A stretch of DNA of 64,000 nt from the NCBI GenBank assembly GCA_014925825.1, contig JACGCK010000118.1, forward strand, positions 1 through 64,000. Reading direction: 5' to 3'. Numbering within the stretch: the stretch's first letter is position 1; each line of letters begins with the position of its first letter. This document shows, one piece after another, positions 33,826 through 46,722 of this stretch. This stretch comes from Pholiota molesta (lineage: Eukaryota; Basidiomycota; Agaricomycetes; Agaricales; Strophariaceae). A program made the position numbers and the translations under genes. A model generated the notes under the pieces. The model was not told the origin of the DNA. It saw only the letters and a list, made by a program, of their open reading frames with translations, and did no database searches.

Positions 33826-35233
33826 TTACTTGGGCTTCTCGTTGGCCTCGATGTCCTCCTTGACGCGCTCGTACGAGCCCCGGCGGGGCGCGGCCGCGGC
33901 CGCGGCGGGGAGCGACTCCTGGTGCTTCACCCAGGTGTACAGCACGGACCCGAGGAGGATGATCGCGATCGACGATGCACGGCCGCTGTAGAGAAACGTC
34001 ACATATTCCATAATGAGTACACGCATGATAAGTAGGGGAGGAAGCGGGGGAGACAACGCACGTCGTGATGATGTCGTGGAACAGCCACATGCCGAGCAGG
34101 GACGCAGCGACGCCGCGCACGGCGGAGGACACCATGTGTGTGATCGGCGAGGTGACCTTGATGGACAGCAGGCTGGCGATGCTCATGAGGAAGCCGATGA
34201 TACCCTAGCGCAGCAATACCAATAGTGGCGTCAGAATGGATTACGGACCCACCAGCCCGCCGCGGGCATCACTCACCGTGATCAGCGAGCCCCAGAGGAA
34301 CGTCGCGAGGGGCGTCATCGCGCCCTCCAGCTGCACGAGCTCGCCGACACCCAGGAACAGCTTCGCCACGTCCTTGCCCTCGCCCGCGAGGAGCAGCAGC
34401 GGCAGCAGCACGACCGCGCTCAGCAGGTTCGTGTACCACGACAGCGCAAGAGCACTACCACCCACCACACTTAAACTCTGCTTGATGACGACGGAGTGCA
34501 CGGCGGTGATCGCGGAGCTGGCGACGCCGAAGCCGACGCCGATGAGGGAGAGCGGGGTGCCGTCGAGGAAGACGCCGACGAAGAAGCCGAGGGTGACGAG
34601 CGCGCAGCAGAGGAGGATGCGCAGCGACGGGCGGGCGTGCAGCACGAGGAGGGATGTGCAGACGGTGAAGGGCAGGATGAGCCCGCGCGCGACCTGGTAA
34701 AAGGAGGCGTCGACGTATTTGAGGGTATAATTGCTGAAGCTGTGGGCGGGCGTGTTAGCAATTCCGCTGAAGAGAGGAGCGTGTGCATACCTGAGGCCGA
34801 CGACGTTCAGGCCGACCATGGGGATGAGGCCTCTGCATGTTTCGACGTTGAATGTAAGTCGGTCAGGGAGGAGGCGCAGGGCGTCGGAGGCCATGAACAG
34901 CAGGGCAGCGATCGCCAGTTGCGCCCAGAGGAAGAAAAGTGGCGTGGTCGTTGTATTGAGCACCCATTTGTTACTGGCTTTCCTGGTCAGAGCACGCACG
35001 GCTGAGTGATTTAGGATACATACGCCATGACCATCTGCGCAAATGAACGACCATAAGCACCACGAACAGAGACGCATATAGTGAGCTACTGACCGCGAGT
35101 GCTGCTATGAGGTAGAAGACGACGACACCCGTCTATGGGATGTCCATGAGCGAGCACAATGTCCGTGGCGACGAAGACGACATACCACGAGGGTCTTCGA
35201 GGCCGGTTTTGCGGGCGCATTCTGGGGCGCCAT
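33826..35233 (-). CDS. GDP-fucose-type nucleotide-sugar transporter
   Basis: A multi-pass Golgi membrane protein of the drug/metabolite transporter superfamily, predicted to exchange GDP-fucose for GMP. From the start MAPQNAPAKPASKTLV, small exons give TGVVVFYLIAALA and MVMA. The main exon follows with NKWVLNTTTTPLFFLWAQL, YTLKYVDASFYQVARGLILP, LGFFVGVFLDGTPLSLIG, SWYTNLLSAVVLLPLLLL and then SIKVTSPITHMVSSAVRGV and LLGSVLYTWVKHQE. About ten hydrophobic segments are visible. The hydrophilic tail ends ANEKPK. The pattern NLxLKYV..AFY..R and FW.GV.LDG is nearest to SLC35C1. I infer the substrate from this and from the two GDP-fucose biosynthetic genes nearby; other nucleotide sugars remain possible. 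Confidence 0.85.
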
Positions 35234-36016
35234 GGGAGATGAGAACGATAACGAGCGACTGTGCCTCTATAATGAATGGCGTGGGGGACGAGGACAAGGG
35301 CTGACAGCAAATCCGTGGGAACGTTCGAAATAGCGCCAGCATATCTACGGTTATCATACTCCGGCGATTCTGATTGCATTCTGATGCCTCAGAAATGTTG
35401 TATACCCATACAAGGATATTAGAATTATTTCATTACCATTACGATGTTGATCATGCAATACAAACGTTCCCAAAGTACCACAATCTTCGAAGAAGATAAA
35501 TTTTATCAAATTTCAATTGGGTTAGAATTTTTCCTGGAATATTCGAATTACAACTACCATACTTAGAGATCTTCATAAGGCTACTTTTTACGGTATTTCA
35601 CACATTTCATCCAATTTTACAGTGTTTCATGGGATTTTACAGCTACAAGATAGAGAATACAAGATAGAGAATTCAATGGAATTCATTTGTAAAGTTTTCG
35701 CAAGCTTTCCAAAGACTTGTGACTCTCAAATTCCTCCCATACTACGTACTACTAAGTAGGATTCCAGCTCAATAAACCTTTGTAATGATCACATGCATTC
35801 TAATGGATTTTATTACATTGTAATAAAGCTTCTATTACCTTACGTTTGTGACCAGTGTATGGGATCTTAGCAGAACTTATAGGATTCCTTCATCTAGTGT
35901 AGAGGCAATGTAGAGGGCGGCAAGAGGGCGGGCGCTTTTTTGGCGATGTGATTGCCGAGACGCGTCCGACGTACGTCGCGTTGTGCTCGCTAGTTTCTTG
36001 CCTCCACGCTCTGACC
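35234..36016. promoter_or_regulatory. Divergent intergenic region, transporter / MRE11
   Basis: Both genes start outward from here. The centre (35,400-35,880) is AT-rich with runs such as TTTTACGGTATTTCACACATT. No specific element was identified. Confidence 0.45.
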
Positions 36017-38867
36017 ATGTCGCAGTCTGACGGTGAAACCAGCCCGCCCCCGCCCACCCCGGGCATCCACACCGCTTGTGAGTCTGCGTCGTACACTGCG
36101 ATAGGCTGCCTGTGACTGACATCCCCACTGTAAGACCCCGATGACACCATCAAGATCCTGCTCGCGACGGACAACCACATTGGCTACATGGAGCGCGATC
36201 CCATAAGAGGCCAGGACTCCATCAACACCTTCAAGGAGATCTTGCAGCTGGCGGTCAAGCATCAGGTGCGTCTGCGTCTGCGTCTTTCAGGGAGCGGCGT
36301 GTGACCACGAAATAGGTCGATTTAATACTGCTCGCGGGGGATCTGTTCCACGAGAATAAGCCGTCGAGGGACTGTCTGTACCAAGTGACGGCTCTGCTGC
36401 GTGAATACACCCTGGGGGACAAGCCGGTCGAGGTAGAGCTTATGAGTGATCCTTTGGAGGGCCACGCCGATGGCTTTTCGTGCGTCCTTTCCAAAAAGTT
36501 CTCTTTTGATTACTCTGAACTCTCGTAGATTTCCCGCTATAAACTACGAAGACCCCAATCTCAACGTCGGCATCCCCGTTTTCTCAATACACGGGAACCA
36601 CGACGACCCTCAAGGAACAGGAGCCGTAAGCAGCAGCCCCTTCCGCCGCCCGTTCAACCACCCCCTCACCTCCCCTCTCTAGGAAGGCGCGCTCAGCGCC
36701 ATGGACATCCTCTCCGTCACCGGCCTCGTCAACTACATGGGCAAGATCGACCTGCCCATCTCCGACGCCGACGCGCCCACCACCGGCATCGCCGTCCGCC
36801 CCGTCCTCCTCCGCAAGGGCAAGACGCAGCTCGGCCTGTACGGGATCGGCAACGTCAAGGACCAGCGGATGCACTTTGAGCTCAGGAGCAACCGCGTGCG
36901 CATGTTCATGCCGAAAGACAAGGACGACTGGTTCAATATGCTGTTGTTGCACCAAAACAGGTCCGTGACCGCGTGTGGGCGTGAACGTAAACTGAGGAGT
37001 ATGTTAGGGTCAAGCATGGCCCACAGGAGTTCGTCCCGGAAGGCATGTTCGATGACAGCGTCGACCTGGTCGTCTGGGGCCACGAGCACGACTGCCGCAT
37101 TATCCCTGAACCTGTCGCGGGGAAGAACTACTACATCACCCAGCCTGGGTCCTCTGTGGCGACTTCGTTGGCGGATGGAGAAGCTATCGAAAAGTAAGCT
37201 GCAATATTCTCTCTCATACTAAAAATCTCACTCAAATATTACAGGCACGTCGCCCTCCTCCAAATCCAAGGCAAAGAATTCCAATTGACCCCCCTCCCCC
37301 TGCGCACCGTGCGCCCCTTCGTCATCGAAGAGATCGTCCTCGCCGACATCGCCGACGACGAGAACCTCGACCTCAACGACCAGATCGCCATCACCCAGTT
37401 CCTCAAGGCCAAGGTGAACGCGCTCATCGACAAGGCCAACGCGCTCTGGGACGAGCGCAACGCCGGCGCCGACGCCGACGAGGAGCCCCTCCCGCGCATG
37501 CTCCCGCTCGTGCGCCTGAAGGTGGACACCACCGGGGTCTCCGAGACCGCGAACCCGATCCGGTTCGGGCAGGCGTTCCAGGGCCGCCTCGCGAACCCGC
37601 GCGACCTGCTCGTGTTCCACCGCGCGAAGCGCGCCGCGGCGCGCGGTGCGGGCGGGAAGGTCGCGCCAGACGAGCCGGCGCTGAGCATCGACGACCCCAC
37701 GCTGAGCGCCGCGGAGAAGCTCGCGAAGGTGCGCGTGGGCACGCTGGTAAGGGAGTACCTGGCGGCGCAGGAGCTGCAGCTGCTGGGCGAGGGCGGGATG
37801 TCGGAGGCGATCCGGATGTTCGTGGAGAAGGACGACGTGCATGCGATTCAGACGTGCGTAGTTTCTTTCTTTCTTTGGTGGGGGTGGTCGTGGGTGTGAG
37901 GTGATTGTGGGTGCTGATGCTGGCTTGGGGATAGGCATGTGAGCAAGGCGCTGAAGACGCTGATGAAGAGCGTGCAGCCCAACGGCGACGCTGAGATGGC
38001 GGAGGACGACGTCGAAGATCTGGTGCGTACCTCTCCCCCTCTTTCCTGAGGTGGCACGCTCATCCCGCATCGTAAATAGCTGGTAAAAGCGAAGGAACAG
38101 CAGGAAAAAGAATACCGAGAAAACGCGAAAGCAGGCAAAGCATCGACGTCCAAGGTCGGTCCATTCCCCATTTTCCGTTTATCGTCGCCTGCGCTATTTG
38201 ATCTAACCCACGTATCCAGGGGAAAGCGAAGGCCGCAGACCCAGAGGAATCAGAAGACTCGATGATGATGGACGTCGATGCTGGCGTGTCCGACTTCCAG
38301 GAACTCGATTCGGACGACGCCCCTCCGCCGCCAAAGAAAAGAGCGGCGGCGGCGAAGGCGAAGGGCACGAAGGCGCCGGCGAAAAAGGCGCCGGCAAAGG
38401 GCAAGGGCAAGAAGGTCCAGGTGCGCTTTCCCATCCCGTCCCTGTTTCTCTGCGCTGACTGCCGTGTCTCGATATCAGAGCGACTCGGACGAACCTATTG
38501 TCCTAGACGATGATGAAGACGATGAGGAGGAGGAGGAAGCCCCACAGCCCAAAAAGCGGACGAACAGAGCCGCTGTGCTGAGGTGAGTGGCCCCGCGTCA
38601 TCCGTGCAGCCTGTCACCGTTCCGATTTCCGACGTCCGTCGTCCAGCCAACCCGCAGCGAAGAAAGCGCCCGCGAGGAAGAAGGCAGCGCCGGCGCCTAA
38701 GCAGAGCCAGCTCACGTTCGCCCCGGCCGGACGCGCGTCGCGTGCCGCGGCGACGAAGGCTCGGGGGAAGATGGTGGTACGTCCATCCCGTTTGCGTTCC
38801 GCGTGTCATGGCTGAGTGAGGCGATGCCTTTTTTCAGGTGGATGATGACGAGGACGACGAGGACTGA
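36017..38867 (+). CDS. MRE11: MRE11 double-strand-break repair nuclease
   Basis: The Mn-dependent nuclease of the MRE11-RAD50-NBS1 complex, which processes DNA ends in the nucleus. Starts [20 protein letters not shown], then [15 protein letters not shown] (metal ligands Asp and His), [35 protein letters not shown] and [13 protein letters not shown], which are the phosphoesterase motifs in order. [12 protein letters not shown] and the capping domain ([13 protein letters not shown]) follow. The C-terminal part from about residue 520 is low-complexity with [20 protein letters not shown], acidic [10 protein letters not shown] and a final VDDDEDDED. About ten short introns, with normal GT..AG ends. 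Length and domain order are typical; no lesion seen. Confidence 0.95.
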
Positions 38868-39860
38868 GATCTGCAGTGCTTGTTATTTTTACCCCTGCTT
38901 ATAGTGTTTTTCCATCTCACTTCGCTGTTTGTCCATTCTCCCTGCTCGATTGTGTCAATCTATCTTCTTTTTTTTTTCTCTTCGCCTTTTTGCTCCGTCA
39001 TACCCGGTTGGGAAAGGTGTCAGTGGCATGTACTGGGTTGCCTTGGATGCAGGTGGGCATGCGAGACCTTGCAGAGCACTTGGGCGCCCTTTTATTTTTT
39101 CGCAATTACAGACGTTCTACTAGGTATTGTTTGTTTTTTTGTTGTCGGCTCTTTCATGACAGTGTCGTAATTCCCGGGCCGGACAATCCAGCGCGCACAT
39201 TTTTGCGCAAACTCGGAACAAGGCAAGTGCTTTGCCAAAAATGGACTTGTTTTATCGGCCTGTGATTAAATTGTGTTAGTTAGGAAGCACACACCACAGA
39301 CGCATTACCCATCTGTGCCTCACATCAACTGCGTCTATAACTCATCGCGGATGGGGGAAAGCGCCCAGGACCTACTTCAACAGCATATGTATCACGTCAC
39401 GGTCGAGTCTCGACGTTTTTCGCGACTCGGACTAACACAATTCCAGTTTCCACGTTCATTCTCCTGAACAAAAAGACACGTTGTGTTCGTCGTGCCGTTG
39501 TCATGGTTCAATTAGGCGTTTCTTGTTATCGGGGGGTTCGGGTATGCTCTGCTTTCTGCTTTCACGTCTAGGAGGTGGGCGATAGACGCAATGCTAGTGG
39601 GATGGCGACGAGGCAGTGTTCTGCCAGACGACAGCGACGTCGACCGTATGTGGGAATTGCGCTTTCTTGTTTATAGGATGTTTATAAGAACCTCACTCCG
39701 TGGACGGTAAGCAGCATTCTCCAACACACAACTCCTTGTTTCAAAGTAAAGTACTTCTTCGTGTTTTATCCAGAGTGGCGCTAATGCAATTCACCTCCAC
39801 AGGGACCCTACATTTTACCCATTTACGACAGATATTCACTTTTTTTATGTATAGAATTAA
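38868..39860. other. No gene seen
   Basis: T-rich 3' flank of MRE11 followed by mixed sequence. Frames are short and lack recognisable content. Confidence 0.4.
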
Positions 39861-41129
39861 TCAAAGCCAAAGCTGCATGGCACAGTCGGCCTCGCGTATA
39901 ACAATGTCCTCGAAATCAACGTGAAGACCGATGGCTACACCGTAACGCCACCTTACGAAAGAATCGTTGATATGTTGATGACACAGTATCCTCAAGCCCT
40001 GATTAGTATCGAGATGTACGACTGGAACAACACGCGTTTCACGCTTGAGAACGGCCTCGACCCCAGGATCGTAGCGACTCTTGCGGCGTATCTGGATCTG
40101 TTCTACACCGTCATCCACCGGTGGCACAGCGTCCGCTTTGATGCCTCCCTGATTGTCCTGATCGCCTCGATGACGAAACACAGGTTCCCCTCCGCTGGGC
40201 CGACGGCGTTGGAAAGCGTCGCGGTTAAGGACACGGAGTCGGTGCGCAACCTCGATTCGCTGCGGAAGTTCATGTCCCTTTTGTGGTCCGGCAAATCGTG
40301 GGCCTTCTCGCAGTTTTCGATCGACAACTACAGAGCGTTCAACAAACAGATCTTCCGCGACCTCCCCTACGCCCGCCTCACGCATCTCGAGGTGCAGAGC
40401 ACGGCCACCGGGGCGTTGGTGCACGAGATCCTCGCCGAGGCCTTCGGGATGGTCAAGTGCACGATTTCTGATGTGACGGGCCCTGGTCCGTCTGGCGACC
40501 GTCTTGCAGCGCACACGCCCAATCTCGAATACCTCAGCTTGGAAATCGACACCATGGATTTTGATAAATCGAGGAGGACGGGTGCCATTTTCGCGGTGCT
40601 GGACAAGCTAGTCGCTCCGGCGCTTACTGAACTTCGGCTTGGATACGAAGATGCGTGGAACAGCCAGGTATTCACGGCGCTCTGCCAAAGATCACGATTC
40701 AACATCGAAGTCCTGCATCTTGTCAAAATGGCGATGAAGCCAAGGCATTTGGCGCAAATTCTGATGATGAACCAGTCTATCCGGGAGCTCGTCGTCGAGG
40801 GTCAATCCAAAGGCACCCGAGACGATCAGGCCGAGGTTTTGCTGACAGACGACATCCTGCACCAGCTCATGTTCAATCCTCATGGTGGCCATCTCTGTCC
40901 CGACCTGGATAGCTTGACCGTGAACATCTGTGCTGTGCAGACGCAGAACGGATTGTTTCGCAGGATGGTGCGCGATCGATTTCGGCAGAGCAACTTGCGT
41001 CAAGTCAAGATTATTGGAGGCCAATACCTTTCTGAGAAGGACCGAAACGCCCTCATGGAACTCGCTTCTTACAGAATGAGTGTTTGGTTCGATGAAACCC
41101 GTTTCGTCGACCCACGATGGCATTGGTAA
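39861..41129 (+). pseudogene. F-box/LRR-like protein, apparently lacking its 5' end
   Basis: The frame is open for 423 codons from just after a stop at 39,858. There is no ATG before MLMTQYPQALI at about codon 37. Content: DWNNTRFTLENGLDPRIV, FYTVIHRWHSVRFD, LTHLEVQSTATGALV, LEYLSLEIDTMDF, LTELRLGYEDAW, FNIEVLHLVKM, SIRELVVEGQSK and DLDSLTVNI. The spaced hydrophobic pattern resembles leucine-rich repeats of the F-box proteins that are abundant in agaricomycetes. The usual N-terminal F-box (LPPELL..IF) is not found upstream. Either a 5' exon has been missed or the gene is truncated. Confidence 0.55.
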
Positions 41130-41781
41130 ATTTGTAACGTCGTGGCGCTCGATATTTATTTGCATGGTACTTTTTCAATCATTGTAATCTCACTGACACT
41201 CATGTATGGATAACATACAAGAAGTGTACGACAGCATTCCCTCATTTACATAAACTCGGACTACCGGTATTCTTGGACACTCATTCATGGACCTCTCGCC
41301 AACCCCACACTTGTTGTATTTCAACTTGTATTATATGCCAAGTATACACCCAAGGACAAATATATTTTCACGATTTTTGACGTTGATTACACTGTAAACT
41401 ACCTTTATTTTACGAAAAATTTTCATGAAATTTTACCGCATTTGAGGACGACGTCTAGATTTTTGCAACACTGTGTTAGTACTGTGTTATGTAGTGACAA
41501 TGTTAGGCGCCCAAAATATTAAGACTGGTCTCGTGATCACGAACCTCGTGTTTTGCATCTGTGGCGTGCGTACTGCGCAGCTTTAAAGTTGCATTGTCTA
41601 AGTCAAGAACTCAAGCTACTCAAGCTCAAGATACGTGTCTTCATTCTATTTGTACCCTCTTCTAGAACTCCGCTTTCTGGCCATTTCTCAAATTTCATCA
41701 TAGGCTATAACCAATCATCTGGATTTTGGGACAACGGGTGCTGGAGAGGACTCGAGCCAGAGTCCCCCGCTGGTACTTATC
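41130..41781. other. Intergenic, no gene seen
   Basis: AT-rich; presumed 3' flank of one F-box-like gene and promoter of the next. AAGCTCAAG words around 41,600-41,630 recur near 43,040-43,075. Confidence 0.4.
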
Positions 41782-42899
41782 ATGCGGCTGCCAATTTTAC
41801 CTCCCGAGGTTCTTCACGAGATATTGTCTATTTGCCTCAAATCTCCTACATCAGTTTCTATTATAAATCTTATGACAACTTCTTCGCTATTCTGCAACAT
41901 CTGCCAACAGCTGGTCTATTCCCAACTATACTTCACAACCCGTGCGCAACTCGCATTCTTCATACGTACATATGGAACTTCCAAATGCACGGTGCCTTGC
42001 ATACCACGCTCTCTGGAATTTGATATCACCGCCGCAGGCATCGAAGCTCCCTTGGTTTTCTCCGACATCCATGCCGTTTTTTCCCAATGTCTCTCGGATC
42101 TCAATGACGCAGAGCGAGACGAAGATGGCAGACTTTGCCTGGATTCCCTACGCCTGCGCCTAAACTCTCATTATTCTGATCCAAGAATCGAGATGATTTA
42201 TACAGCTCTTTCATTGGTGAAGTAAGTAATCGATTGAATGGATATGAAATTTTGATTTACAGACTAAACTCTTTTAGCCCACGCCGATTTACATGGACAG
42301 GGCCTGATCCTGCTCATCATTTCTCCATTGCTGTGTGTACATGATTTTTGTGGTGGAAAATATCCCATTGATACATCCATTTTCTCAAGATTGTTCCTCG
42401 AGCAATAACACCTTTGTTCCGCGCTTTATCGAGCTACACCAACCTCACCTATCTAAAACTTACACATCTTTCTATGGTCTTTCGTGGTGGAGTAAATCAA
42501 TTTCCTGTCATTCCTTCTCTGCGAACTTTCCATCTCGGCCAAGTGATATTTCTCAACCCTTCATCAGTCGCAGCACTGATATTCGACCCAAGTGAGTTTC
42601 TCACCTCGTCAAAATTCAGTTCGTCAGTTTACCTATATCAACAATTAGATTCTGAAAATCTAGAGACGCTATATTTGGTTGAGGCATATCTCGAAAGCAT
42701 TTGGGGTCCAAGGTTTCGTCGTTCAGACGTTGAAAGGGCGGCTAGGACATTGAGATCGACCCTGGACGGAGATGACTCACTGGCACAGGAACTTGATGAA
42801 GATGCCATAGATCGAATTCGGTGCACTATCATCTGCAAAGCCCAAACGGAACGAATCATAGGAGGCGATCGCGTTGAGGACCACAAACTTCTTGTATAG
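41782..42899 (+). CDS. F-box-like protein
   Basis: Starts MRLPILPPEVLHEILSICL, a classic F-box opening. Likely to serve as substrate receptor in an SCF ubiquitin ligase by binding Skp1. Two introns: GTAAGT..TTTTAG (42,222-42,279) and GTGTGT..CTCAAG (about 42,336-42,391). They join LSLVN-PRRFTWTGPDPAHHFSIA-IVPRAITPLF. The middle part (LTYLKLTHLSMVF, SLRTFHLGQVIF) is leucine-rich. The C-terminus (ESIWGPRFRRSDVERAARTL) is hydrophilic. About 330 residues; no lesion seen. The substrate is unknown, and such genes are highly expanded and variable in this group. Confidence 0.7.
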
Positions 42900-44835
42900 G
42901 AGACCGTGTTTATTGACTTTTGGACTGCTTCGTAGTCCTTGCAAGTTGTACATGCGTTGCCTGTCTACGCCATGCTAGCTGCGCTTCGGATGGTGACTGC
43001 TTTTACTTTACAACACCTGTCAATGCAAAGCCAAGGCTGTTGATTGCTCAAGCACCCAAGCTCAAGCGCCCAAGCTAAGATGCAGGCCGGGGTGTGCGGA
43101 GTCTTGGTTCTTCGATATACTTTTGGCCCCAAAACCTGATCACAATATGGTCATGGTTCACACTATACTCCGTTGGAATGGGCCAAGAAATATCGACGAC
43201 GATAGCAAACCAAAGTCAAAATGAGTTGAAGTCACAAATGGCCGAAAGCAGAAAATATCGGCTTGCCTTGGGTCTTCTCCACCGATACATATCCCACAAT
43301 GACTACCTCTATGTATCGCTCAGCCTGATAAATTTAATTTGCGCGCATCCAACGAAGAACGCAGGCGCTCCATGTACGTATAATTAATCCTATCCACTTG
43401 ATGCTCAACAGATATTATAGAACGAAGAGCCAAGTCAAACATTAAAGCAACCTACGTGGCGAAGACCTACTCTATCGGAAGGAATGTACATCCTTCGGAA
43501 TGCTCATCATCAATTTGTCTTCCTCAAGGCTTTTCAAGACGAATGGGCTAGTAAATGCAGCGCCCCATTCAGCGCCCTACCTGAAATAGGCGAATAAGCA
43601 GTAAATCCAACAACTTTCATCTTAAGCCACTGTTCTCCACCTCCATTCTAATCGGCTACATTACCCGGCGCCTTTTCCAAAAAATAACCGCTGGTCGACG
43701 ACGCTATATTCTTTGGTTCCCGCCAAATTGGAAGCCGGCTGCCCTATGGAGCTGCCTGCGACGCGGCCTCCATCACATTCATGGTGTTACAATTACACGT
43801 AGTCTCCGGGCCAAGGAAATTGCGAACTGGGACATTGTCGGTGGGCCTTCGGATTCGAACAGCCTTTGTTGATGTCTTCGATCCAGCCATGAGGATTGCG
43901 AAAACATCGACGACGAGTTGGGGCTAAAAATAGAACGCCTATACCAAGCATAACTTGAATATCCTGATTAAGAAATCGTTGCAGTCTCCAAGGGTGTGCC
44001 ACTTTGCTTACCCTCGTGGCATGCATAATCAGTAGCTCAAGTCTCCGTAATTTGGCATAATATGTTGTCTTGGTTAAAGGTAAGAAAAAGCAAATGGTCT
44101 TGAACAGCGGCGAGTTAAAGTCGCCATTCCTTGACATTCTTGGCTGATATCACGGTAGTTATGCAGCACTGGGCCTCAGACCCGCCGCCTGACCAACGTG
44201 GGCATACATGTCCAGAGAGGAGGCTCAGAAGGTACTAAATCACGCTTAGAACTCTCCGTCGTAAGATGGCAGATATCTAAGAGGGGATGATCGGAGAGTC
44301 CTAAGGCCTTCCAATAGCTTTCAAGTTGTCCTTACTGGTAGGATCATAAAGCGCTGGAATATAACTTTTTTGCTATATTGCAACCACGTTGAAGGTGTCA
44401 TATCTGTGCATGTTTAGAGCTATTAGGACGCTTCATATGCATAAGAGCGCCGGTGGGTGACGCATCAAAATTAGACGCCTATGTAGATTACCGTACGTAT
44501 TGATAGAAACACCGACGCAGGCAAGAGTGGCTATTGGGTATAACAGACCCATCTAGCAACTGCATTTCCATTTATTCCGCAGGGCCAAGCTTTACGGTGA
44601 TTTATCATTCGCCCGATCCACAGTGGTGGCTCTGATTCCCTAGCATTCGCTCTCAATTCACATTCAATGTCTATCTCGAGAACCTCTTCTGCGTCCGGGT
44701 GGGCATGGAGTAATACAATAGAATCCTAAACTCTTTCATTTTCCGTTTCCAACGCAAAATGGTGGGTCTGACAGATTCTGAATCTGACGGCATCCTAGAA
44801 CCTCCGTCTGTGCAGGCCATGGAATACATAGCGCG
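42900..44835. other. No gene supported
   Basis: No frame here shows a recognisable domain. A 97-codon plus frame (43,094-43,387) and a 114-codon minus frame (43,793-44,137) are open but unconvincing. The region may hold remnants of F-box-like genes. Confidence 0.35.
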
Positions 44836-44843
44836 TATAAAAG
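44836..44843 (+). promoter_or_regulatory. TATA box of the dye-decolorizing peroxidase gene
   Basis: TATAAAAG lies 43 bp upstream of the ATG at 44,879, a plausible core promoter. Confidence 0.6.
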
Positions 44844-44878
44844 GAGAGTGAAAGGCTGGAAACATTAACACATTAATC

Positions 44879-46722
44879 ATGTCTGCACCAAGCTGGCTTA
44901 CCCCAACTCCACCTCTCGATCTTAATAACATCCAGGGTGATATTTTGTGAGAATCGTCGGTATTCGATGAAGTGCATCGCTGATCATTATCCACAGGAGT
45001 GGCCTGCCCAAGAAGACCCAATTCTATATCGTCTTCGACATTGTCAACGTCGCAAAGTTCAGAAAGGACCTCAACAAGTTGATCCCACTTATCAAGACAG
45101 TGGCTGGTGTCCTTAAAGATCGCCAGGCTATCGACGACCACAAGAAGAAGAAACTTCCTGGCCTCGTTCCGCTTACGGGCGTCAACATCGCCTTTTCCCA
45201 TCTAGGATTTGTCAAGGTCAGCAAGATTGAAATGAAGGCAGGGGATCAATGACCTCACATTTAACCACTTCGATAGCTTGGAATCGACGACAGCAGTCTC
45301 ATTACCACTGGTGGAGCCACCGAGGACGAGGATCCATTCTTGATTGGCCAGAGGGAAGACGCCATCAAAAATCTCGGGGACCCAGTCAAGCCAGACAACA
45401 GTGGCAATCCTGACTGGAACACAGACTTCCTCCAAGACCTCCACGGCCTCATCCTCATCTCGGGCGAAAGCCACGCTTCCATCGAGAAGAAGAAACTTGA
45501 GGTCGATGCTATCTTCGGAGTTGGGACTCCACAATCATCCATCAAGGAAATCACTACCATTCGAGGAGATGTGCGACCTGGCGATGAGGCCGCTCATGAA
45601 CAGTAGGTTGTATATCATAATCCAACAGACTTTATTGCTGAAACCGACGCAACAGTTTCGGGTTCTTGGATGGTATTTCCAACCCAGTCGTCAACACATT
45701 CGATACTGTGATCAACCCAGGTCCCGCGCCCGTTGATCCTGGCGTGCTGATTACAGGACACATTGGAGATCCAAGCCAGGGACAGAGAGTTCCGTGGACC
45801 ACCGACGGCAGTTTCCTCGCCTTCCGCTACCTCTTCCAGCTGGTACCAGAATTCAATCAATTCTTGACGAAGAACCCTCTCAAGAAGGACGGCAACAACA
45901 ACCCGCTCACACCAGAGCAAGGAAGCGAGCTCCTTGGAGCAAGGATGGTTGGGCGCTGGAAGAGCGGTGCACCCATTGATATAACGCCCTTCAAGGACGA
46001 CCCCGCTCTTGGTACCGACCCTACGAGGTTAGTCGTTACAAATATTGGAATATTCAAGATTTTAATGAACCTTTGAATATAGGACCAACAACTTCTTTTT
46101 CACGGGAGAGAGAACCTCTGCGCTTCGATGCCCCTTCGGGGCCCATGTTCGCAAGACCAACCCCCGAGACGATCTCGAAGTGGCACCTAATGGCGGCTCT
46201 TTTCCGGTCGCACCTCATCGCATCATGCGCAGGGGTGTGCAATTTGGACCCGAGCTGACGGCAGACGAACAGCACAGCGGGAAGACGGCACATGAGCGAG
46301 GTCTTCTCTTCGTTTGCTATCAGAGCAGCCTTAGCCAAGGCTTCCAGTTCCAACAAAAAAGTATGTCAACATTTCGAAGATCTGATCCACGTTCTGACGA
46401 CAACGGGTTTGAAGCTTGGGCGAACAATGCAACCTTCCCACCTTTCACTGATAAAATAAAGAATGCAATTCCTGGGTGAGTGATTTCATTTTTTTTTTTG
46501 TCGAGCAACAGCAAAAGGACATGAGACTTACTTAATTATTTGGCCAGATTGGATCCTCTCATTGGGCAAGGTAAAGAAGGTGATCGTAAAATGTCCGGAC
46601 TTGACCCTCTTGATGAGGCACAGGAATTATTGATGCCTACTTTCATCGTACCACGTGGCGGAGAATACTTCTTCTCTCCTTCGTTGAACGGTTTGAAGAC
46701 GACTATTGCAACGGCGGCTTGA
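44879..46722 (+). CDS. Dye-decolorizing peroxidase (DyP)
   Basis: A heme peroxidase that oxidises dyes and lignin-like phenols with hydrogen peroxide. Starts MSAPSWLTPTPPLDLNNIQGDIL, the usual start region of fungal DyPs. Further motifs are GVNIAFSHLGFVKLG, HGLILISGES, the signature GFLDGISNPV with the distal catalytic Asp, GSFLAFRYLFQL, RCPFGAHVRKTNPR with the proximal heme His, RRGVQFGPEL, RGLLFVCYQSSLSQGFQFQQ and a C-terminal FIVPRGGEYFFSPSL. Six or so short introns, for example GTGAGA..CACAG after GDIL. About 500 residues, normal for the fungal class. There is no evident secretion signal in the visible N-terminus, so location is open. Consistent with a white-rot or litter-decay lifestyle. 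Confidence 0.92.

Noticed and set aside
34496..35005. Plus-strand frame of 169 codons opposite the transporter
   Set aside because: Antisense shadow; the minus strand has clear membrane helices and family motifs.
37228..38070. Minus-strand frame of 280 codons opposite MRE11
   Set aside because: His/Arg/Leu-rich antisense of GC-rich coding sequence; MRE11 motifs on the plus strand are unambiguous.
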